A stretch of DNA of 64,000 bases from Methylobacterium platani (GTDB taxonomy: Bacteria > Pseudomonadota > Alphaproteobacteria > Rhizobiales > Beijerinckiaceae), in the NCBI RefSeq assembly GCF_001653715.1, contig NZ_LWHQ01000006.1, positions 130,475-194,474 on the forward strand, read 5' to 3'. Within the stretch, counting starts at the first letter, position 1. The number at the start of each line of letters is the position of its first letter. Made by a program: the position numbers and the translations under genes. The notes beneath the pieces were generated by a model that did not search any database, was not told where the DNA came from, and saw only the letters and a program-made list of their open reading frames with translations. This document shows, one piece after another, positions 8,559 through 18,658 of the stretch.

Positions 8559-8972
8559 CTACTCCTCGGTGTCCGGCTCGTCGGACTCGAGGTCGCGCTG
8601 GACCTTGTCGCTGCGCAGGAGCCTGTCGATGCGCGCGGCCTCGTCGAAGGTCTCGTCGCGGCGGAAGCGCAGGTCGGGGGCGAATTTCAGCGCCACCCGG
8701 CGGGCCACCTCCTGGCGCAGCACCTTCTTGTTGCGCTCGAGCGCCTCGATCACCGGGCGCTCGTCCTGGCCGCCGAGCGGCATCACGTAGGCGGTGGCGA
8801 GCTTGAGATCGGGCGACATCCGCACCTCCGGCACGGTGATCACGTGCTGGCTCAGCACCGGATCCTGGATGTCGCCGCGGCTCAGCACCTCGGCGAGGGC
8901 GTGCCGCACGAGTTCGGCCACGCGCTGCTGGCGCTGCGAAGGGCCGGTGGATTCCTGGGGTTTGCGCACCAT
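8559..8972 (-). CDS. rbfA: 30S ribosome-binding factor RbfA
   Basis: 137-residue small KH-type factor that binds late 30S precursors near the 5' end of 16S rRNA. Family features are [20 protein letters not shown] at the N-terminus and [19 protein letters not shown] in the middle. The start [10 protein letters not shown] follows a clear GGAGAG ribosome-binding site; the longer frame upstream has none. The acidic tail ([11 protein letters not shown]) is typical of alphaproteobacterial RbfA. It lies between infB and truB in the core operon. Confidence 0.96.
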   Translation of the reverse strand: MVRKPQESTGPSQRQQRVAELVRHALAEVLSRGDIQDPVLSQHVITVPEVRMSPDLKLATAYVMPLGGQDERPVIEALERNKKVLRQEVARRVALKFAPDLRFRRDETFDEAARIDRLLRSDKVQRDLESDEPDTEE

Positions 8973-9066
8973 CGTCTCTCCGGGCTCGGACCGGGCCGCG
9001 GGGCGGTCGTCCGGGTCTGGCCTTGCGGCCTCCAGGCCCACGCGGCTGTCATCTTTATGAACCGAA

Positions 9067-9094
9067 GAGCCCGGGACGCTGGCGTCCCGGGCTC
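9067..9094 (-). terminator. Stable hairpin between infB and rbfA
   Basis: GAGCCCGGGACGC and GCGTCCCGGGCTC form a 12-13 bp perfect stem with a tiny loop. On the minus strand it follows the infB stop (9155), but no T-run follows it. It may be a partial or Rho-assisted terminator, or an RNA processing/stability element inside the operon. Confidence 0.4.
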
Positions 9095-9154
9095 GCGGCC
9101 GTCTCTAGGGGCCGCCGCCATGACGGCGGACGGCCGATGGCAGCGGGTTCGCCG

Positions 9155-12151
9155 TCAGAGCGTGCGACGCTCCTCGTGGACGATGTAGCACTCGATGACG
9201 TCGCGGGGACGCATGTCCTGGTAGTTCTCGAAGGCCATGCCGCATTCCTGGCCGGCCGCCACTTCCTTGGCGTCGTCCTTGAAGCGCTTGAGCTGCGAGA
9301 GCTTGCCCTCGTGCACCACCACGTTGTCGCGGATGAGGCGGACATGGGCGCCGCGCTCGACGCGACCGTCCTCGACCCGGCAACCGGCGATCTTGCCCAC
9401 CTTCGAGACGTTGAAGATCTCGAGGATGCGCGCCTCGCCCAGGCGCTCCTCGCGGAGCGTCGGCGGCAGCAGGCCCGACATCGCCGCCTTCACGTCATCC
9501 ACGAGGTCGTAGATGATGTTGTAGTAGCGGATCTCGACGCCCGCCCGCTCGGCGGCCTCGCGGGCCTCCTTGTGGGCGCGGACGTTGAAGCCGACCACGA
9601 CCGCACCCGAAGCCTGGGCCAGGGTGATGTCCGACTCGGTGATGCCGCCGACACCCGTGTGCAGGATGCGGGCCGCCACCTCGTCGTTGCCGAGCTTCTC
9701 GAGCGAGCCGGCGATGGCCTCGACCGAGCCCTGCACGTCGCCCTTGATGACGAGCGGGAACTCCTTGCGGCCGGCGCCCTCCTTGAGGTCGCGCATCATG
9801 TCCATCAGCGTCCGGCCGGCACCGCTGCCGGTGGCCGCCGCACGCTCGCGCTTCACGCGGGCACGGTACTCGGTGACCTCGCGGGCCCGGGCCTCGTTCT
9901 CGACCACCGCGACGCGGTCGCCCGCCTCCGGCGTGCCGTTGAAGCCGAGCACCTCGACCGGCACCGACGGCGCCGCTTCCTTGGCGTTGCGGCCGGCATC
10001 GTCGACGAGGGCGCGCACGCGGCCCCACTCGGCACCCGCCACGATGATGTCGCCGGTGCGCAGCGTGCCGCGCTCCACGAGCACCGTCGCCACCGGGCCG
10101 CGGCCGCGGTCGAGCTTGGCCTCGATCACCGTTCCTTCCGCCGACCGCTCGGGGTTGGCGCGCAGGTCCAGGATCTCGGCCTGGAGGGCGAGGCCCTCCA
10201 GCAGCTCGTCGAGGCCGTCGCGGGTCTTGGCCGAGACCTCGAACTCGAGGGTCTCGCCGCCCATCGACTCGACCTGGATGTCGTGCTGCAAGAGCTCGTT
10301 GCGCACCCGCTGCGGGTTCGCGTCGGGCTTGTCGATCTTGTTGATCGCCACGATCAGCGGCACCTCGGCCGCCTTGGCGTGGGAGATCGCCTCGATCGTC
10401 TGGGGCATGACACCGTCGTCGGCCGCCACCACCAGCACCACGATGTCCGTCACCCGGGCGCCGCGGGCGCGCATCGACGTGAAGGCGGCGTGGCCGGGGG
10501 TGTCGATGAAGGTGATCTTGCCGCCGGACGGCGAGGTCACCTGGTAGGCGCCGATGTGCTGCGTGATGCCGCCCGCCTCGCCGGAGACGACGTTGGCGTT
10601 GCGGATCGCGTCGAGCAGCGAGGTCTTGCCGTGGTCGACGTGGCCCATGATGGTCACGACCGGCGGACGCGGCTGGGTGTCGTCGTCGGTATCGGGCTCG
10701 TCGAACAGGCCTTCCTCGACGTCCGACTCCGCGACGCGGCGGACGGTGTGGCCGAGTTCCTCGGCGATGAGCTGCGCCGAATCCGAGTCGATCACGTCGG
10801 TGATCTTGTGGATCTGGCCCTGCTTCATCAGCATGCGGATGACGTCGACCGCCCGCTCGCTCATCCGGTTGGCGAGCTCCTGGATGGTGATCGTCTCCGG
10901 GATGACCACCTCGCGGGCCAGCTTCTCCTTCTGCTCCACCTGGCGGTGGCCGGTCAGGCGCTGGTTGCGGCGGCGGAACGAGGCCAGCGAGCGGGTGCGC
11001 TCGTCCTCGCCCGAGGTCGCGGTCGCGATGGTCAGGCGGCCGCGGTTGCGGTCGCCGCCCGGCGACTTCGGGGTCTTGGGCGGGGTGATGACCTTGAGCG
11101 GCATGCCGGGACGGCGGATGACCCGCTTGGTCTCGGCCTCCTCCTCGGCAGCGGCCGGGCGGCCGGTGGCGGGACGCGCGGCGCCGGCGGCGCCGGTCGC
11201 GGTCTTCGCCGCCGTCGCGGGCTTGGCGGCCGTCGCCTCGGGCTTGGCGGGCTCGGGCTCCGGCTTCGGCGCCGGGCGGGCCATGAAGTTCAGGTCGCGC
11301 GGCTTGCGGGCATCGGCCGTCAGCGTGCGGCGCGGCTCGGCCGGGGCGCTCGGACGGGTGATCCCGGTGCTCGGGGTCGCCGGACGGGTTCCGGCGGGCG
11401 CCGCGGGGCGCGCACCGGCCGGGCGGGCACCGGCGGCGGCCGGACGGGCCGCCGCACCTGCGGCGGGGCGCGCACCGGCGGGGGCGGCCGGGCGGGCGGC
11501 ACCCGCTGCGGCGGCCGGACGGGCGGCGGCCGGAGCCGCCGCGGCGGGCGCAGCCGCAGGTGCAGGCGCCGCGGGAGCGGCCGGAGCGGGAGCGGGAGCC
11601 GCGGCGGCGCGCGCCGCGTCGTCCTGGGCGCGGCGCTCGGCCTCCTCGGCGGCGCGGCGCTTGCGCGCGTCCTCCTGGCGTCGGCGCTCGTCCTCCTCGT
11701 GCTTGCGGGCCTCGGCGGCCTCGCGGTCACGCTGCTCGGCGGCCTCGCGCTCGACGCGGCGCTGGGCCTCCTCGGCGGCGCGGCGGCGCTCCTCCTCCTC
11801 GCGACGCTTGGCGTCGACGAGGGCGGCCATGCGGGCGCTCTGCTCCTGATCGCTCAGGGTGCGCAGCACGACGCCGGACCGCGCGGCGGCCGGACGATCC
11901 TGGCGCGGTGCGCCCGGACGGCCCTGCCCCTGGGGAGCGGAGCGTGCCTGGCTCGGTGCGGCGTCCTTCGGCGCGGCCGGGGCCGGCGCGCCGCCGGGGC
12001 GACGTTTCACCGTCTCGACCACGACCGACTTCGAGCGGCCATGGGAGAAGCTCTGGCGCACCGTCCCCTGCTCGACCGGACGCTTCATCGACAGCGTCTT
12101 GGAGGGACCGGTATGCAACGTCTTGTCGCCCGGATTCTTCGTCTCACTCAT
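9155..12151 (-). CDS. infB: Translation initiation factor IF-2
   Basis: 998-residue GTPase that brings initiator fMet-tRNA to the 30S subunit and promotes subunit joining. The N-terminal 400 residues are an Ala/Pro/Arg-rich, partly coiled-coil, low-complexity region (many EAERRAAEEA-like stretches). An IF2_N module ([20 protein letters not shown]) is near 415-440. The G domain begins near 495 with GHVDHGKT, then DTPGHAAF and [10 protein letters not shown]. Domains II-IV follow (for example [18 protein letters not shown]). The long N-terminus is normal for alphaproteobacteria. It lies 114 bases after ylxR. Confidence 0.98.
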   Translation of the reverse strand: MSETKNPGDKTLHTGPSKTLSMKRPVEQGTVRQSFSHGRSKSVVVETVKRRPGGAPAPAAPKDAAPSQARSAPQGQGRPGAPRQDRPAAARSGVVLRTLSDQEQSARMAALVDAKRREEEERRRAAEEAQRRVEREAAEQRDREAAEARKHEEDERRRQEDARKRRAAEEAERRAQDDAARAAAAPAPAPAAPAAPAPAAAPAAAAPAAARPAAAAGAARPAAPAGARPAAGAAARPAAAGARPAGARPAAPAGTRPATPSTGITRPSAPAEPRRTLTADARKPRDLNFMARPAPKPEPEPAKPEATAAKPATAAKTATGAAGAARPATGRPAAAEEEAETKRVIRRPGMPLKVITPPKTPKSPGGDRNRGRLTIATATSGEDERTRSLASFRRRNQRLTGHRQVEQKEKLAREVVIPETITIQELANRMSERAVDVIRMLMKQGQIHKITDVIDSDSAQLIAEELGHTVRRVAESDVEEGLFDEPDTDDDTQPRPPVVTIMGHVDHGKTSLLDAIRNANVVSGEAGGITQHIGAYQVTSPSGGKITFIDTPGHAAFTSMRARGARVTDIVVLVVAADDGVMPQTIEAISHAKAAEVPLIVAINKIDKPDANPQRVRNELLQHDIQVESMGGETLEFEVSAKTRDGLDELLEGLALQAEILDLRANPERSAEGTVIEAKLDRGRGPVATVLVERGTLRTGDIIVAGAEWGRVRALVDDAGRNAKEAAPSVPVEVLGFNGTPEAGDRVAVVENEARAREVTEYRARVKRERAAATGSGAGRTLMDMMRDLKEGAGRKEFPLVIKGDVQGSVEAIAGSLEKLGNDEVAARILHTGVGGITESDITLAQASGAVVVGFNVRAHKEAREAAERAGVEIRYYNIIYDLVDDVKAAMSGLLPPTLREERLGEARILEIFNVSKVGKIAGCRVEDGRVERGAHVRLIRDNVVVHEGKLSQLKRFKDDAKEVAAGQECGMAFENYQDMRPRDVIECYIVHEERRTL

Positions 12152-12265
12152 TCAGTTCAGACCCTGGGGGTTCTCGTCCGTCCCGGGACCCGGCCTCCCG
12201 GCGGCCGCCTCCCATCGTATTCCCGGGAGCGCACCCGCCAACCGGGCCGATCCCATTCGATTCAC

Positions 12266-13057
12266 TCAACCACCGGCCTCCGGGGGGCCGGTCCGCGACG
12301 ATGATCCGTCATCCTGGACAGCGTCCGGGAGCGCCGCGTCGGAGCCCGAGGGTTCCGTTCCGGCGGTTCCCGGCGTCGCCGCCTCGCCGCGGAAGACGTG
12401 GAGCCGACGCCAACGCGCGAGCAAGCCGGCAGTGCCGGCTCCCGCGACGAGGGCAGCGTGTATCACATGATCCCGGCCCAAGGCCATGTCCAATTCTTCA
12501 CCGGACAGGTCGTCGATCACCGGGATCCTCGATATGGCATCGCCGTAGCGCCTTCGCAATGCCTGGGCGAGCTTGCGCCGGCCGTCGGCACTCGCATCGC
12601 TGGCATGCACCAGGGCCTTCACCCCGGTCACGCTGTCCACCGCGCTCTCCACCTTGGTGAACCCGGTGACGACGCAGCCCGCCTTGTTGGCGAGCGAGAA
12701 ACCCTGGCGCAGGTCGTCGCGCAACCCCGCCTCGATCACATCGGCGAGATCGGGTGCCGCCACGGCGTCCTTCTGCCGGAAGGCGCGCTGGAACAGGCGC
12801 TTCCTCACCGCCTCCGCCACCGCCGCCCGGGTCGCCGTGACCCAGGCGCCGCGGCCGGGGAGCCGGGCGCGCAGGTCCGGCACCACCCGGTTGTCGGGGG
12901 CCAGCGCGAAGCGGATCATCCGGTCGGGATGGCCCGCCTGGCGCGTGACCAGGCAGGTGCGCTCCGCGTTGGCGCGGCCGCGCCCGGCGCCGGCGTCGAG
13001 GACGTCCGGCGGCAGCGCATCCGCATCCTGCGCGTCGTCCTGCATGGTCGCGCTCAT
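12266..13057 (-). CDS. ylxR: YlxR-like (DUF448) RNA-binding protein fused to an L7Ae/YlxQ-like domain
   Basis: 263-residue protein with two modules. Residues about 30-95 are a YlxR/DUF448 domain (ERTCLVTRQAGHPDRMIRF and RLPGRGAWV). Residues about 115-205 resemble the L7Ae/L30e fold (GFSLANKAGCVVTGFTKVE, VKALVHASDASADGR), which in Firmicutes is the separate ylxQ gene. The chosen ATG (MSATMQDDAQ) is 23 bases after the nusA stop; the frame upstream is antisense-like shadow inside nusA. In other bacteria YlxR binds RNA and affects expression of this operon or RNase P; its role here is inferred. The tail is short and charged. Confidence 0.88.
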   Translation of the reverse strand: MSATMQDDAQDADALPPDVLDAGAGRGRANAERTCLVTRQAGHPDRMIRFALAPDNRVVPDLRARLPGRGAWVTATRAAVAEAVRKRLFQRAFRQKDAVAAPDLADVIEAGLRDDLRQGFSLANKAGCVVTGFTKVESAVDSVTGVKALVHASDASADGRRKLAQALRRRYGDAISRIPVIDDLSGEELDMALGRDHVIHAALVAGAGTAGLLARWRRLHVFRGEAATPGTAGTEPSGSDAALPDAVQDDGSSSRTGPPEAGG

Positions 13058-13080
13058 GATCCGACGCTCCCCTCCCCGCC

Positions 13081-14811
13081 TCAGGTCGGCTGGCGCTCGG
13101 CCGTCGCGGCGGCGTCCTCCTCGACCGGCACGGTCTCGGAGTGGTCGCCCTCGTCCTGACCGTCGACGTCCCGGCCCTCGGCGTGCTCGCCCTCGGATTC
13201 CTCGCCCTCGGCGTGCTCGCCCTCCTCGCCCTCCTCGCCCTCCTGCACCTCCTCGACCGGGGGCGCCTCGACCCAGCCGGCATGGACGCGCGCGGCCATG
13301 ATCATCGACTCGGCCTCGGCGCGGGAGATCTCGAACCCGTCGAGGTAGCCGGCATGGCGCACCGCCTCGGGCCCGCGGCCCTCGGTGTAGCCGACGAGGT
13401 CGTCGGTGGCGCAGCCGGCGAGGTCCTCGACGCTCTTCACGTCGTTCTCGCCCAGCGCCACCATCATCGGGGTGGTGATGCCGTCGATGTCGCGCAGCTC
13501 GTCGGCGACGCCGAGCTCGATGCGGCGGGCGTCGTTCTCGGCCTCGATGCGGTTGAGGTAGTCGAGCGCGCGGGCCTGGATCTCGGCGCCGGTCTCCTCG
13601 TCGAGGCCCTGGATGTTGGCGAGCTCCGCCGGCTCGACGTAGGCGATCTCCTCGACCGAGCGGAAGCCTTCCGCGGCGAGCAGCTGGCCGACGGTCTCGT
13701 CGACGTCGAGGGCCTGCATGAAGGTGTTGGTGCGCTCGACGAACTCCTTCTGCCGGCGCTCGGATTCCTCGGCCTCGGTCAGGATGTCGATGTCCCAGCC
13801 GGTGAGCTGGGAGGCGAGCCGGACGTTCTGGCCGCGCCGGCCGATGGCGAGCGACAGCTGGTCGTCGGGCACCACCACCTCGATGCGGTCGGCCTCCTCG
13901 TCGAGCACCACCTTGACCACCTCGGCCGGCTGCAGCGCGTTGACGATGAAGGTCGCCTGGTCCTGCGACCACGGGATGATGTCGATCTTCTCGCCCTGCA
14001 GCTCGCCGACCACCGCCTGGACGCGCGATCCGCGCATGCCCACGCAGGCGCCGACCGGATCGATCGAGGAATCGCGCGAGATCACCGCGATCTTGGCGCG
14101 CGAGCCCGGATCGCGGGCGACCGCCTTCACCTCGACGATGCCGTCGTAGATCTCCGGCACTTCCTGGCCGAAGAGCTTGGCCATGAATTGCGGGTGCGAG
14201 CGCGACAGGAAGATCTGCGGCCCGCGCACCTCGCGGCGGACGTCGAACAGGTAGGCGCGGATGCGGTCGCCCGGGCGGAAGGTCTCGCGCGGGATCGACT
14301 CGTCGCGCCGCACGATGCCCTCGCCGCGGCCGAGGTCGACGATGACGTTGCCGTACTCGACGCGCTTGACGAGGCCGTTCACGACCTCGCCGATGCGGTC
14401 CTTGTACTCGTCGTACTGGCGGTCGCGCTCGGCGTCGCGGACCTTCTGGACGATCACCTGCTTGGCCGACTGGGCGGCGACGCGGCCGAAATCGAACGGC
14501 GGCAGGGTGTCGGAGATCACGTCGCCGACCTGGGCGGCCGGGTTGTGGCGGCGGGCCGCGGGCAGATCGATCTCGCGGGAGTCGTTCTCGACCTCGTCCA
14601 CCACCAGGAGGTGGCGCGACAGGCGGAGCGCCCCGGTGCGGGGATCGATCTCGGCATGCACGTCGGTCTCGGCGCCGTAGCGCGAGCGGGCGGCCTTGGC
14701 GATCGCCTCTTCCATGGCGCCGATCACGATGGCGCGGTCGATCACCTTCTCGCGGGCGACCGCCTCGGCGATCTGGAGGAGTTCGAGCCTGTTGGCGCTG
14801 ACGACGGCCAT
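13081..14811 (-). CDS. nusA: Transcription termination/antitermination protein NusA
   Basis: 576-residue RNA polymerase-binding factor. The N-terminal domain starts [20 protein letters not shown]. An S1 domain covers about 135-200 ([21 protein letters not shown]), and tandem KH domains follow ([38 protein letters not shown]). Two helix-hairpin-helix repeats occur near 370-470. The last 60 residues are very acidic ([20 protein letters not shown]), a tail common in alphaproteobacteria. It starts 52 bases after rimP. Confidence 0.98.
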   Translation of the reverse strand: MAVVSANRLELLQIAEAVAREKVIDRAIVIGAMEEAIAKAARSRYGAETDVHAEIDPRTGALRLSRHLLVVDEVENDSREIDLPAARRHNPAAQVGDVISDTLPPFDFGRVAAQSAKQVIVQKVRDAERDRQYDEYKDRIGEVVNGLVKRVEYGNVIVDLGRGEGIVRRDESIPRETFRPGDRIRAYLFDVRREVRGPQIFLSRSHPQFMAKLFGQEVPEIYDGIVEVKAVARDPGSRAKIAVISRDSSIDPVGACVGMRGSRVQAVVGELQGEKIDIIPWSQDQATFIVNALQPAEVVKVVLDEEADRIEVVVPDDQLSLAIGRRGQNVRLASQLTGWDIDILTEAEESERRQKEFVERTNTFMQALDVDETVGQLLAAEGFRSVEEIAYVEPAELANIQGLDEETGAEIQARALDYLNRIEAENDARRIELGVADELRDIDGITTPMMVALGENDVKSVEDLAGCATDDLVGYTEGRGPEAVRHAGYLDGFEISRAEAESMIMAARVHAGWVEAPPVEEVQEGEEGEEGEHAEGEESEGEHAEGRDVDGQDEGDHSETVPVEEDAAATAERQPT

Positions 14812-14863
14812 CGGTTCAGTCCTTCCTGGTTGGAGTGTCTTGCTCGGGATGTCTTCGCGATTC

Positions 14864-15481
14864 TCAGTGGGCGAGCGGCGGGGCGGCGCCCTCGTCCGCG
14901 TCGTCCCCCTCGTCGTCCTGCGGCGGGGCCGAGCCGCGCCGCAGCGACTCGCGCACGAGCGCGTCGGTGAGGACGAGGTGGGCCTCGCCGATGTCGCGCA
15001 GCGGGATGTCGTAGGAGGACGGCAGGCCTTCCTTGACGTCCGGCAGCTCGATGCGGACGGTCTCGCCCTGCGGCGCCCGGATGATGCCGCGGAAGCGCTT
15101 GCGGCCGTCGAGCGGCGTCGCCAGCTCGACCTTGGCCTCGTAGCCGGCCCAGCGGGCGAAGTCGCCGGCACGGACCAGCGGCCGGTCGATCCCCGGCGAG
15201 GAGATCTCGAGGTAGTAGGCGCCGCCGATCGGGTCGTCGACGTCGAGGATCGGCGAGATCGTGCGGCTGACGGTCTCGCACTCGTCCACCGACATCGTGC
15301 CGTCCGGCCGCTCGACCATGATCTGCACGGTGCAGCCGTTCTGGCTGGACACCTTCACCCGCACGAGGCGGAAGCCGAGGCCCTCGATCGCGGGCTCGAT
15401 GATCTGCGCGACGCGAGCGCCGACGCCGGTCTCGGTGATCAGGCGCTTCTCGGCCGGGTGTTGGTCTGGGGCGTCGGTCAT
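14864..15481 (-). CDS. rimP: Ribosome maturation factor RimP
   Basis: 205-residue factor for 30S assembly. The N-terminal RimP domain shows [20 protein letters not shown], and the centre has [20 protein letters not shown] and [19 protein letters not shown], all family signatures. The C-terminal extension is acidic ([13 protein letters not shown]). The start [13 protein letters not shown] is preferred over the longer frame, which runs through the leader terminator. It is the first gene of the core operon. Confidence 0.97.
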   Translation of the reverse strand: MTDAPDQHPAEKRLITETGVGARVAQIIEPAIEGLGFRLVRVKVSSQNGCTVQIMVERPDGTMSVDECETVSRTISPILDVDDPIGGAYYLEISSPGIDRPLVRAGDFARWAGYEAKVELATPLDGRKRFRGIIRAPQGETVRIELPDVKEGLPSSYDIPLRDIGEAHLVLTDALVRESLRRGSAPPQDDEGDDADEGAAPPLAH

Positions 15482-15560
15482 GAGGTCAGTGCCGCAGCGC
15501 GGTCCCGTGAAGGGGAGGCAATCTGGCGTTCGGCTCGCGCCCGGGGAGGCTTGCGGCAAT

Positions 15561-15590
15561 AAAAAAGAGCGGGCCCCGAGGGACCCACTC
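15561..15590 (-). terminator. Intrinsic terminator in the rimP-operon leader (possible attenuator)
   Basis: On the minus strand, GAGTGGGTCC and GGGCCCGCTC form a 10-bp stem with a four-base loop, followed at once by six T residues. It lies about 80 bases before the rimP start and downstream of a promoter-like sequence, so it would end transcripts before rimP unless bypassed. It could be an attenuator or the end of a short leader RNA. Confidence 0.75.
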
Positions 15591-15635
15591 CCGCACCGCA
15601 GCCTCATCGGCCACGAACAGAACTGTTATCGGGGA

Positions 15636-15662
15636 GATAATCCGGAGCTGCGCGAAATGCAA
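15636..15662 (-). promoter_or_regulatory. Candidate promoter of the rimP-nusA-infB operon
   Basis: On the minus strand TTGCAT and ATTATC are separated by 15 bases, about 155 bases upstream of rimP and upstream of the leader terminator. The spacing is short, so this is a moderate candidate. Confidence 0.35.
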
Positions 15663-15801
15663 GGTGGTCGGCGGCGCGTCGGCCCGGCACCTCCTTCTCC
15701 GATCGCGGGGCTGTCGGGGGAAGTTCGGGTGCAGGACAAGGCGCGGGTTTCCCCGGGCAGCCCTGCCGCCCGCTGCGAGGAGGCGCCGGGCGGGGCGGCC
15801 T

Positions 15802-15948
15802 TCAGCCCGCGAGCGCCGCCCAGCGGATGAAGGCCTGGGCCGCCTGCCGCCACGGCCCCAGCTCAGCCGGGACGACGCGCCAGGCAGCACCGTCGTGATG
15901 TCGCCGGAGGATGGCCGAGATGATGCGGCACGGGATCTGGAGGCGGTG
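15802..15948 (-). pseudogene. Transposase remnant (IS5/IS4-like N-terminal fragment)
   Basis: A 48-codon stretch reads HRLQIPCRIISAILRR, then HHDGAAWRVVPAELGPWRQA and AQAFIRWAALAG before a stop. This matches the N-terminal pattern of IS5-family transposases: an ISAIL-type helix, then GA.WR.VP.ELGPW and F.RWA. A stop codon closes the frame just upstream, and the rest of a transposase is absent. It is a dead fragment lying between the core operon and another gene remnant. Confidence 0.6.
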
Positions 15949-15951
15949 TCA

Positions 15952-16113
15952 TTGCCCCGAGGCTCGGGCCATCCCGACCAGTTCGAGGGCGAGGAGATTT
16001 CCGACCTCGTGCGGCTCGTCACCGCCTGCGACATCCACGGGGCGCTGATCGAGCGAAGGTCCTATAAACCGCCGATGCCCTATACCGATGCATCCGCGAT
16101 CCCGAGGGCATGA
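15952..16113 (+). pseudogene. HD-GYP/HD phosphohydrolase remnant
   Basis: In this frame the residues GSGHPDQFEGEEISDLVRLV are followed by ACDIHGALIERRSYKPPMPY. They match the end of the HD-GYP domain, where DGSGYPDGL..EEI and a CD...AL.ERR.YK stretch are conserved. The reading frame then ends in an unrelated tail. The upstream catalytic HD part is missing and is replaced by the transposase remnant on the other strand, so this is the broken end of a c-di-GMP-phosphodiesterase-type gene. Confidence 0.55.
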
Positions 16114-16192
16114 TGAGCCGCCTCGATCCTGCTGTCGCAAGCCCGTTCCGGCCGGTCGCCGCAGCGTTCGCCCCGTACTTTCCCTGCGACAC

Positions 16193-17722
16193 ATGAGCAT
16201 GAACCCGCCCTCCCGCCGTCCCGTCCGGCTGCGCTCAACCTGGATCTGGATCGCCCTCGGCGTCCTGGCGCCGCTCGGGATGGTCGCGGTCTGCTCCGTG
16301 ATGCTGCTCGAACTGCGCCAGGACGCCTGGGACAGGGCCGAGCAGACCTCGACGAACCTGCTCCAGGTGATCGAGCGCGACATCGACCGCAACGTCGAGA
16401 TCATCGACGTCGCGCTCCAGAATGTCGTCGAGAACCTGAAGGCGTACGACCTGGAGCAGATCACTCCCAAATACCGCCAGCGCATCCTGTTCGACCGCGC
16501 CGTCAACGCCAGGGACCTCAACGCCCTGCTCGTGCTGGATCAGCACGGCAACAGCATCTACGACGCCGCCGGTTGGCCCCCGAGACGGTACAACAACGCC
16601 GATCGTCCCTACTTCCAGGCGCACAAGGCCGATCCCAGCCTCGGGCTCGGCATCAGCGGACCCGTCGTGTCCCGGTCGGTCGGAAAGCCCGTCCTCATCC
16701 TGAGCCGGCGGACCGGGGTGCCGGGAGGCTCGTTCAGCGGGATCGTGCTCGGAAGCCTGTCGCTGTCCTACTTCGATCGCCTGTTCCAGCACGTGAAGCT
16801 CGGGCGGGACGGCACCATCAACCTGTATCACGCCGACGGCACCCGCATCGTGCGCCATCCGGTGCCGAACTCCGAGCTCGCGCCGAACTTTGCCGACTCG
16901 CCCAACGTCCAGCGCATCGTGCGCGAGGAGCGCGGCAGCTTCATCGGCATCAGCCCGAGCGACGGCATCCGGCGGCTCTACACCTTCACCCGCGTGGGCG
17001 ACACGCCGCTCTACCTCACCGTCGCGCTCTCGACCGACGAGATCGAGGCCGGATGGCGCCAGAAGGCCCTGGTGATCGGCGCACTCGTGATCGCCCTGTG
17101 CTTCGTGGCGGTCGGATTGGCGCTTCTGGTGCAGTGGGAACTGCGCCGGCGCAACGCGGCGGAAGCCGAACTGGCGCAACTCTCGCGCACCGACGCGCTC
17201 ACCGGCCTGCCCAACCGGCGCGCCTTCGAGGAAGCATTCGGTCGAGCCTTCGCGGAGGCCTGTCGGCGCGGCGGTCCGGTCGCCCTGCTCGCCGTCGATG
17301 CCGACCACTTCAAGCGCTACAACGACCGTTACGGCCACGCCGTCGGCGACCGGGTGCTCCAGGGGCTGGCCCGGGCGCTCTCGGCCGCCGCATGCCGGCC
17401 GACCGACTTCGCCGCCCGGACCGGCGGCGAGGAGTTCGCGATCCTTCTGCCGGGCACCGACGCCGAGGGCGCGGCCCACGTCGCGGAGCGGGTCCACGAA
17501 GCGGTCTCCGGGCTGGTGGTCGAGGCGGAGGGCGGGAGCGTCGGGCGGATCACGGTCAGCATCGGACTGGCCTTGGGGCTGCCGCGCCAGAGCGGTACGC
17601 TCGCCGATCTGTTCGGCCTGGCCGACGCCGCCCTCTACGAAGCCAAGGCGATGGGCCGCAACCGGACCTGCTACGCATTGATGGACGCGGTCCACCCCAC
17701 ATCGATCGCGGTCGAGGCGTAG
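16193..17722 (+). CDS. Membrane diguanylate cyclase with periplasmic Cache-type sensor
   Basis: 509-residue protein that would make cyclic di-GMP. Residues about 17-40 and 293-316 are membrane helices flanking a periplasmic dCache-like sensor (NADRPYFQAHKADPSLGLGI is the typical middle segment). The C-terminal GGDEF domain has SRTDALTGLPNRRAFEE, an intact GGEEF active site near residue 411, and an RPTD motif exactly five residues before it, i.e. a complete product-inhibition I-site. MSMNPPSRR is taken as start because it precedes the basic end and first helix; an upstream ATG at 16088 would add 35 uncharacteristic residues. The neighbouring HD-GYP remnant suggests a former synthesis/degradation pair. 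Confidence 0.92.
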   Translation: MSMNPPSRRPVRLRSTWIWIALGVLAPLGMVAVCSVMLLELRQDAWDRAEQTSTNLLQVIERDIDRNVEIIDVALQNVVENLKAYDLEQITPKYRQRILFDRAVNARDLNALLVLDQHGNSIYDAAGWPPRRYNNADRPYFQAHKADPSLGLGISGPVVSRSVGKPVLILSRRTGVPGGSFSGIVLGSLSLSYFDRLFQHVKLGRDGTINLYHADGTRIVRHPVPNSELAPNFADSPNVQRIVREERGSFIGISPSDGIRRLYTFTRVGDTPLYLTVALSTDEIEAGWRQKALVIGALVIALCFVAVGLALLVQWELRRRNAAEAELAQLSRTDALTGLPNRRAFEEAFGRAFAEACRRGGPVALLAVDADHFKRYNDRYGHAVGDRVLQGLARALSAAACRPTDFAARTGGEEFAILLPGTDAEGAAHVAERVHEAVSGLVVEAEGGSVGRITVSIGLALGLPRQSGTLADLFGLADAALYEAKAMGRNRTCYALMDAVHPTSIAVEA

Positions 17723-17948
17723 AGCGTACCGGCCCATGCACGGTGCCATCAAGCAAGGTAGGCCCTGGCCGAAACCGTGTTCCCGTACATGTGCTCGACG
17801 GTGGTCGTGATCTGCGTCGACGTCCGCACCGTGGCATCCCGGCAGGACCAGATGACAGGTCGCGCCGCGGCGAGCGCCGGATGCGTGGCGACCTTGCCGA
17901 TACCGAGTTTCGCGGCGCCGGCCGACGCATGGCGTCAAGCCGATGGCC

Positions 17949-18644
17949 TCACACCGACAGCCACCGCCGCACCTGCGCCTCGACCATGCCCGAGCGCGGC
18001 CCCGCCTCGACCACCTGGCCGCGATCCATCACCGCGTAGGTGTCGCAGAGATCGCGGGCCCATTCGAAATACTGCTCGACGAGCACGATCGCCATGTCGC
18101 CCTTGCTTCGCAGGTAGTCGATCGCCCGGCCGATATCCTTGATGATCGAGGGCTGAATGCCTTCGGTCGGCTCGTCGAGGACGAGGACGCGGGGGCGCGT
18201 CACCAGGGCGCGGCCGATGGCGAGCTGCTGCTGCTGGCCGCCCGAGAGGTCGCCGCCGCGCCGCCCCAGCATGTCCTTGAGGACGGGGAAGAGGTCGTAG
18301 ACCTCGCCCGGCACGTAGCGGTCGGCGCGCTTGCAGGGCGCGAAACCGGTCTCGAGGTTCTCCTTGACGGTGAGCAGCGGGAAGATCTCGCGCCCCTGCG
18401 GCACGAAGGCGATGCCCTGGCGGGCGCGGTCGTAGGGGGCGAGGCGGCTGATGTCGCGGCCGTCGAGCTTGACCGCGCCCTTCGACACCGGCTGCTGGCC
18501 GACGATGGCGCGCATCAGCGAGGTCTTGCCGACGCCGTTGCGGCCGAGCACCGCCGTGACCTTGCCGGGTTCGGCCTGGAGCGAGACGCCGCGCAGGGCC
18601 TGCGCCGCGCCGTAATGGAGATCGATGGTCTCGACGGAGAGCAT
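17949..18644 (-). CDS. urtE: Urea ABC transporter ATPase UrtE
   Basis: 231-residue LivF-like nucleotide-binding subunit, last gene of the urt operon. It has Walker A GRNGVGKTSL, FVPQGREIFPLLTVKENL, signature LSGGQQQQLAIGRAL and Walker B LVLDEPTEGIQPSI, the last two closely matching UrtE. The chosen ATG (MLSVETIDLHYG) lies 14 bases after urtD. It is convergent with the diguanylate cyclase gene, with 226 apparently empty bases between. Confidence 0.94.
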   Translation of the reverse strand: MLSVETIDLHYGAAQALRGVSLQAEPGKVTAVLGRNGVGKTSLMRAIVGQQPVSKGAVKLDGRDISRLAPYDRARQGIAFVPQGREIFPLLTVKENLETGFAPCKRADRYVPGEVYDLFPVLKDMLGRRGGDLSGGQQQQLAIGRALVTRPRVLVLDEPTEGIQPSIIKDIGRAIDYLRSKGDMAIVLVEQYFEWARDLCDTYAVMDRGQVVEAGPRSGMVEAQVRRWLSV

Positions 18645-18658
18645 GTCGAAAAGAATCC

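Noticed and set aside
9067..9094. Strong hairpin after infB as a definite terminator
   Set aside because: It lacks a T-run and rbfA and truB follow in the same direction, so it is only listed as a candidate.
9023..12304. 1093-codon open frame on the plus strand opposite infB
   Set aside because: It is the antisense shadow of infB in GC-rich DNA; the product is His/Arg/Gly-rich and matches no family, while the minus strand is an unmistakable IF-2.
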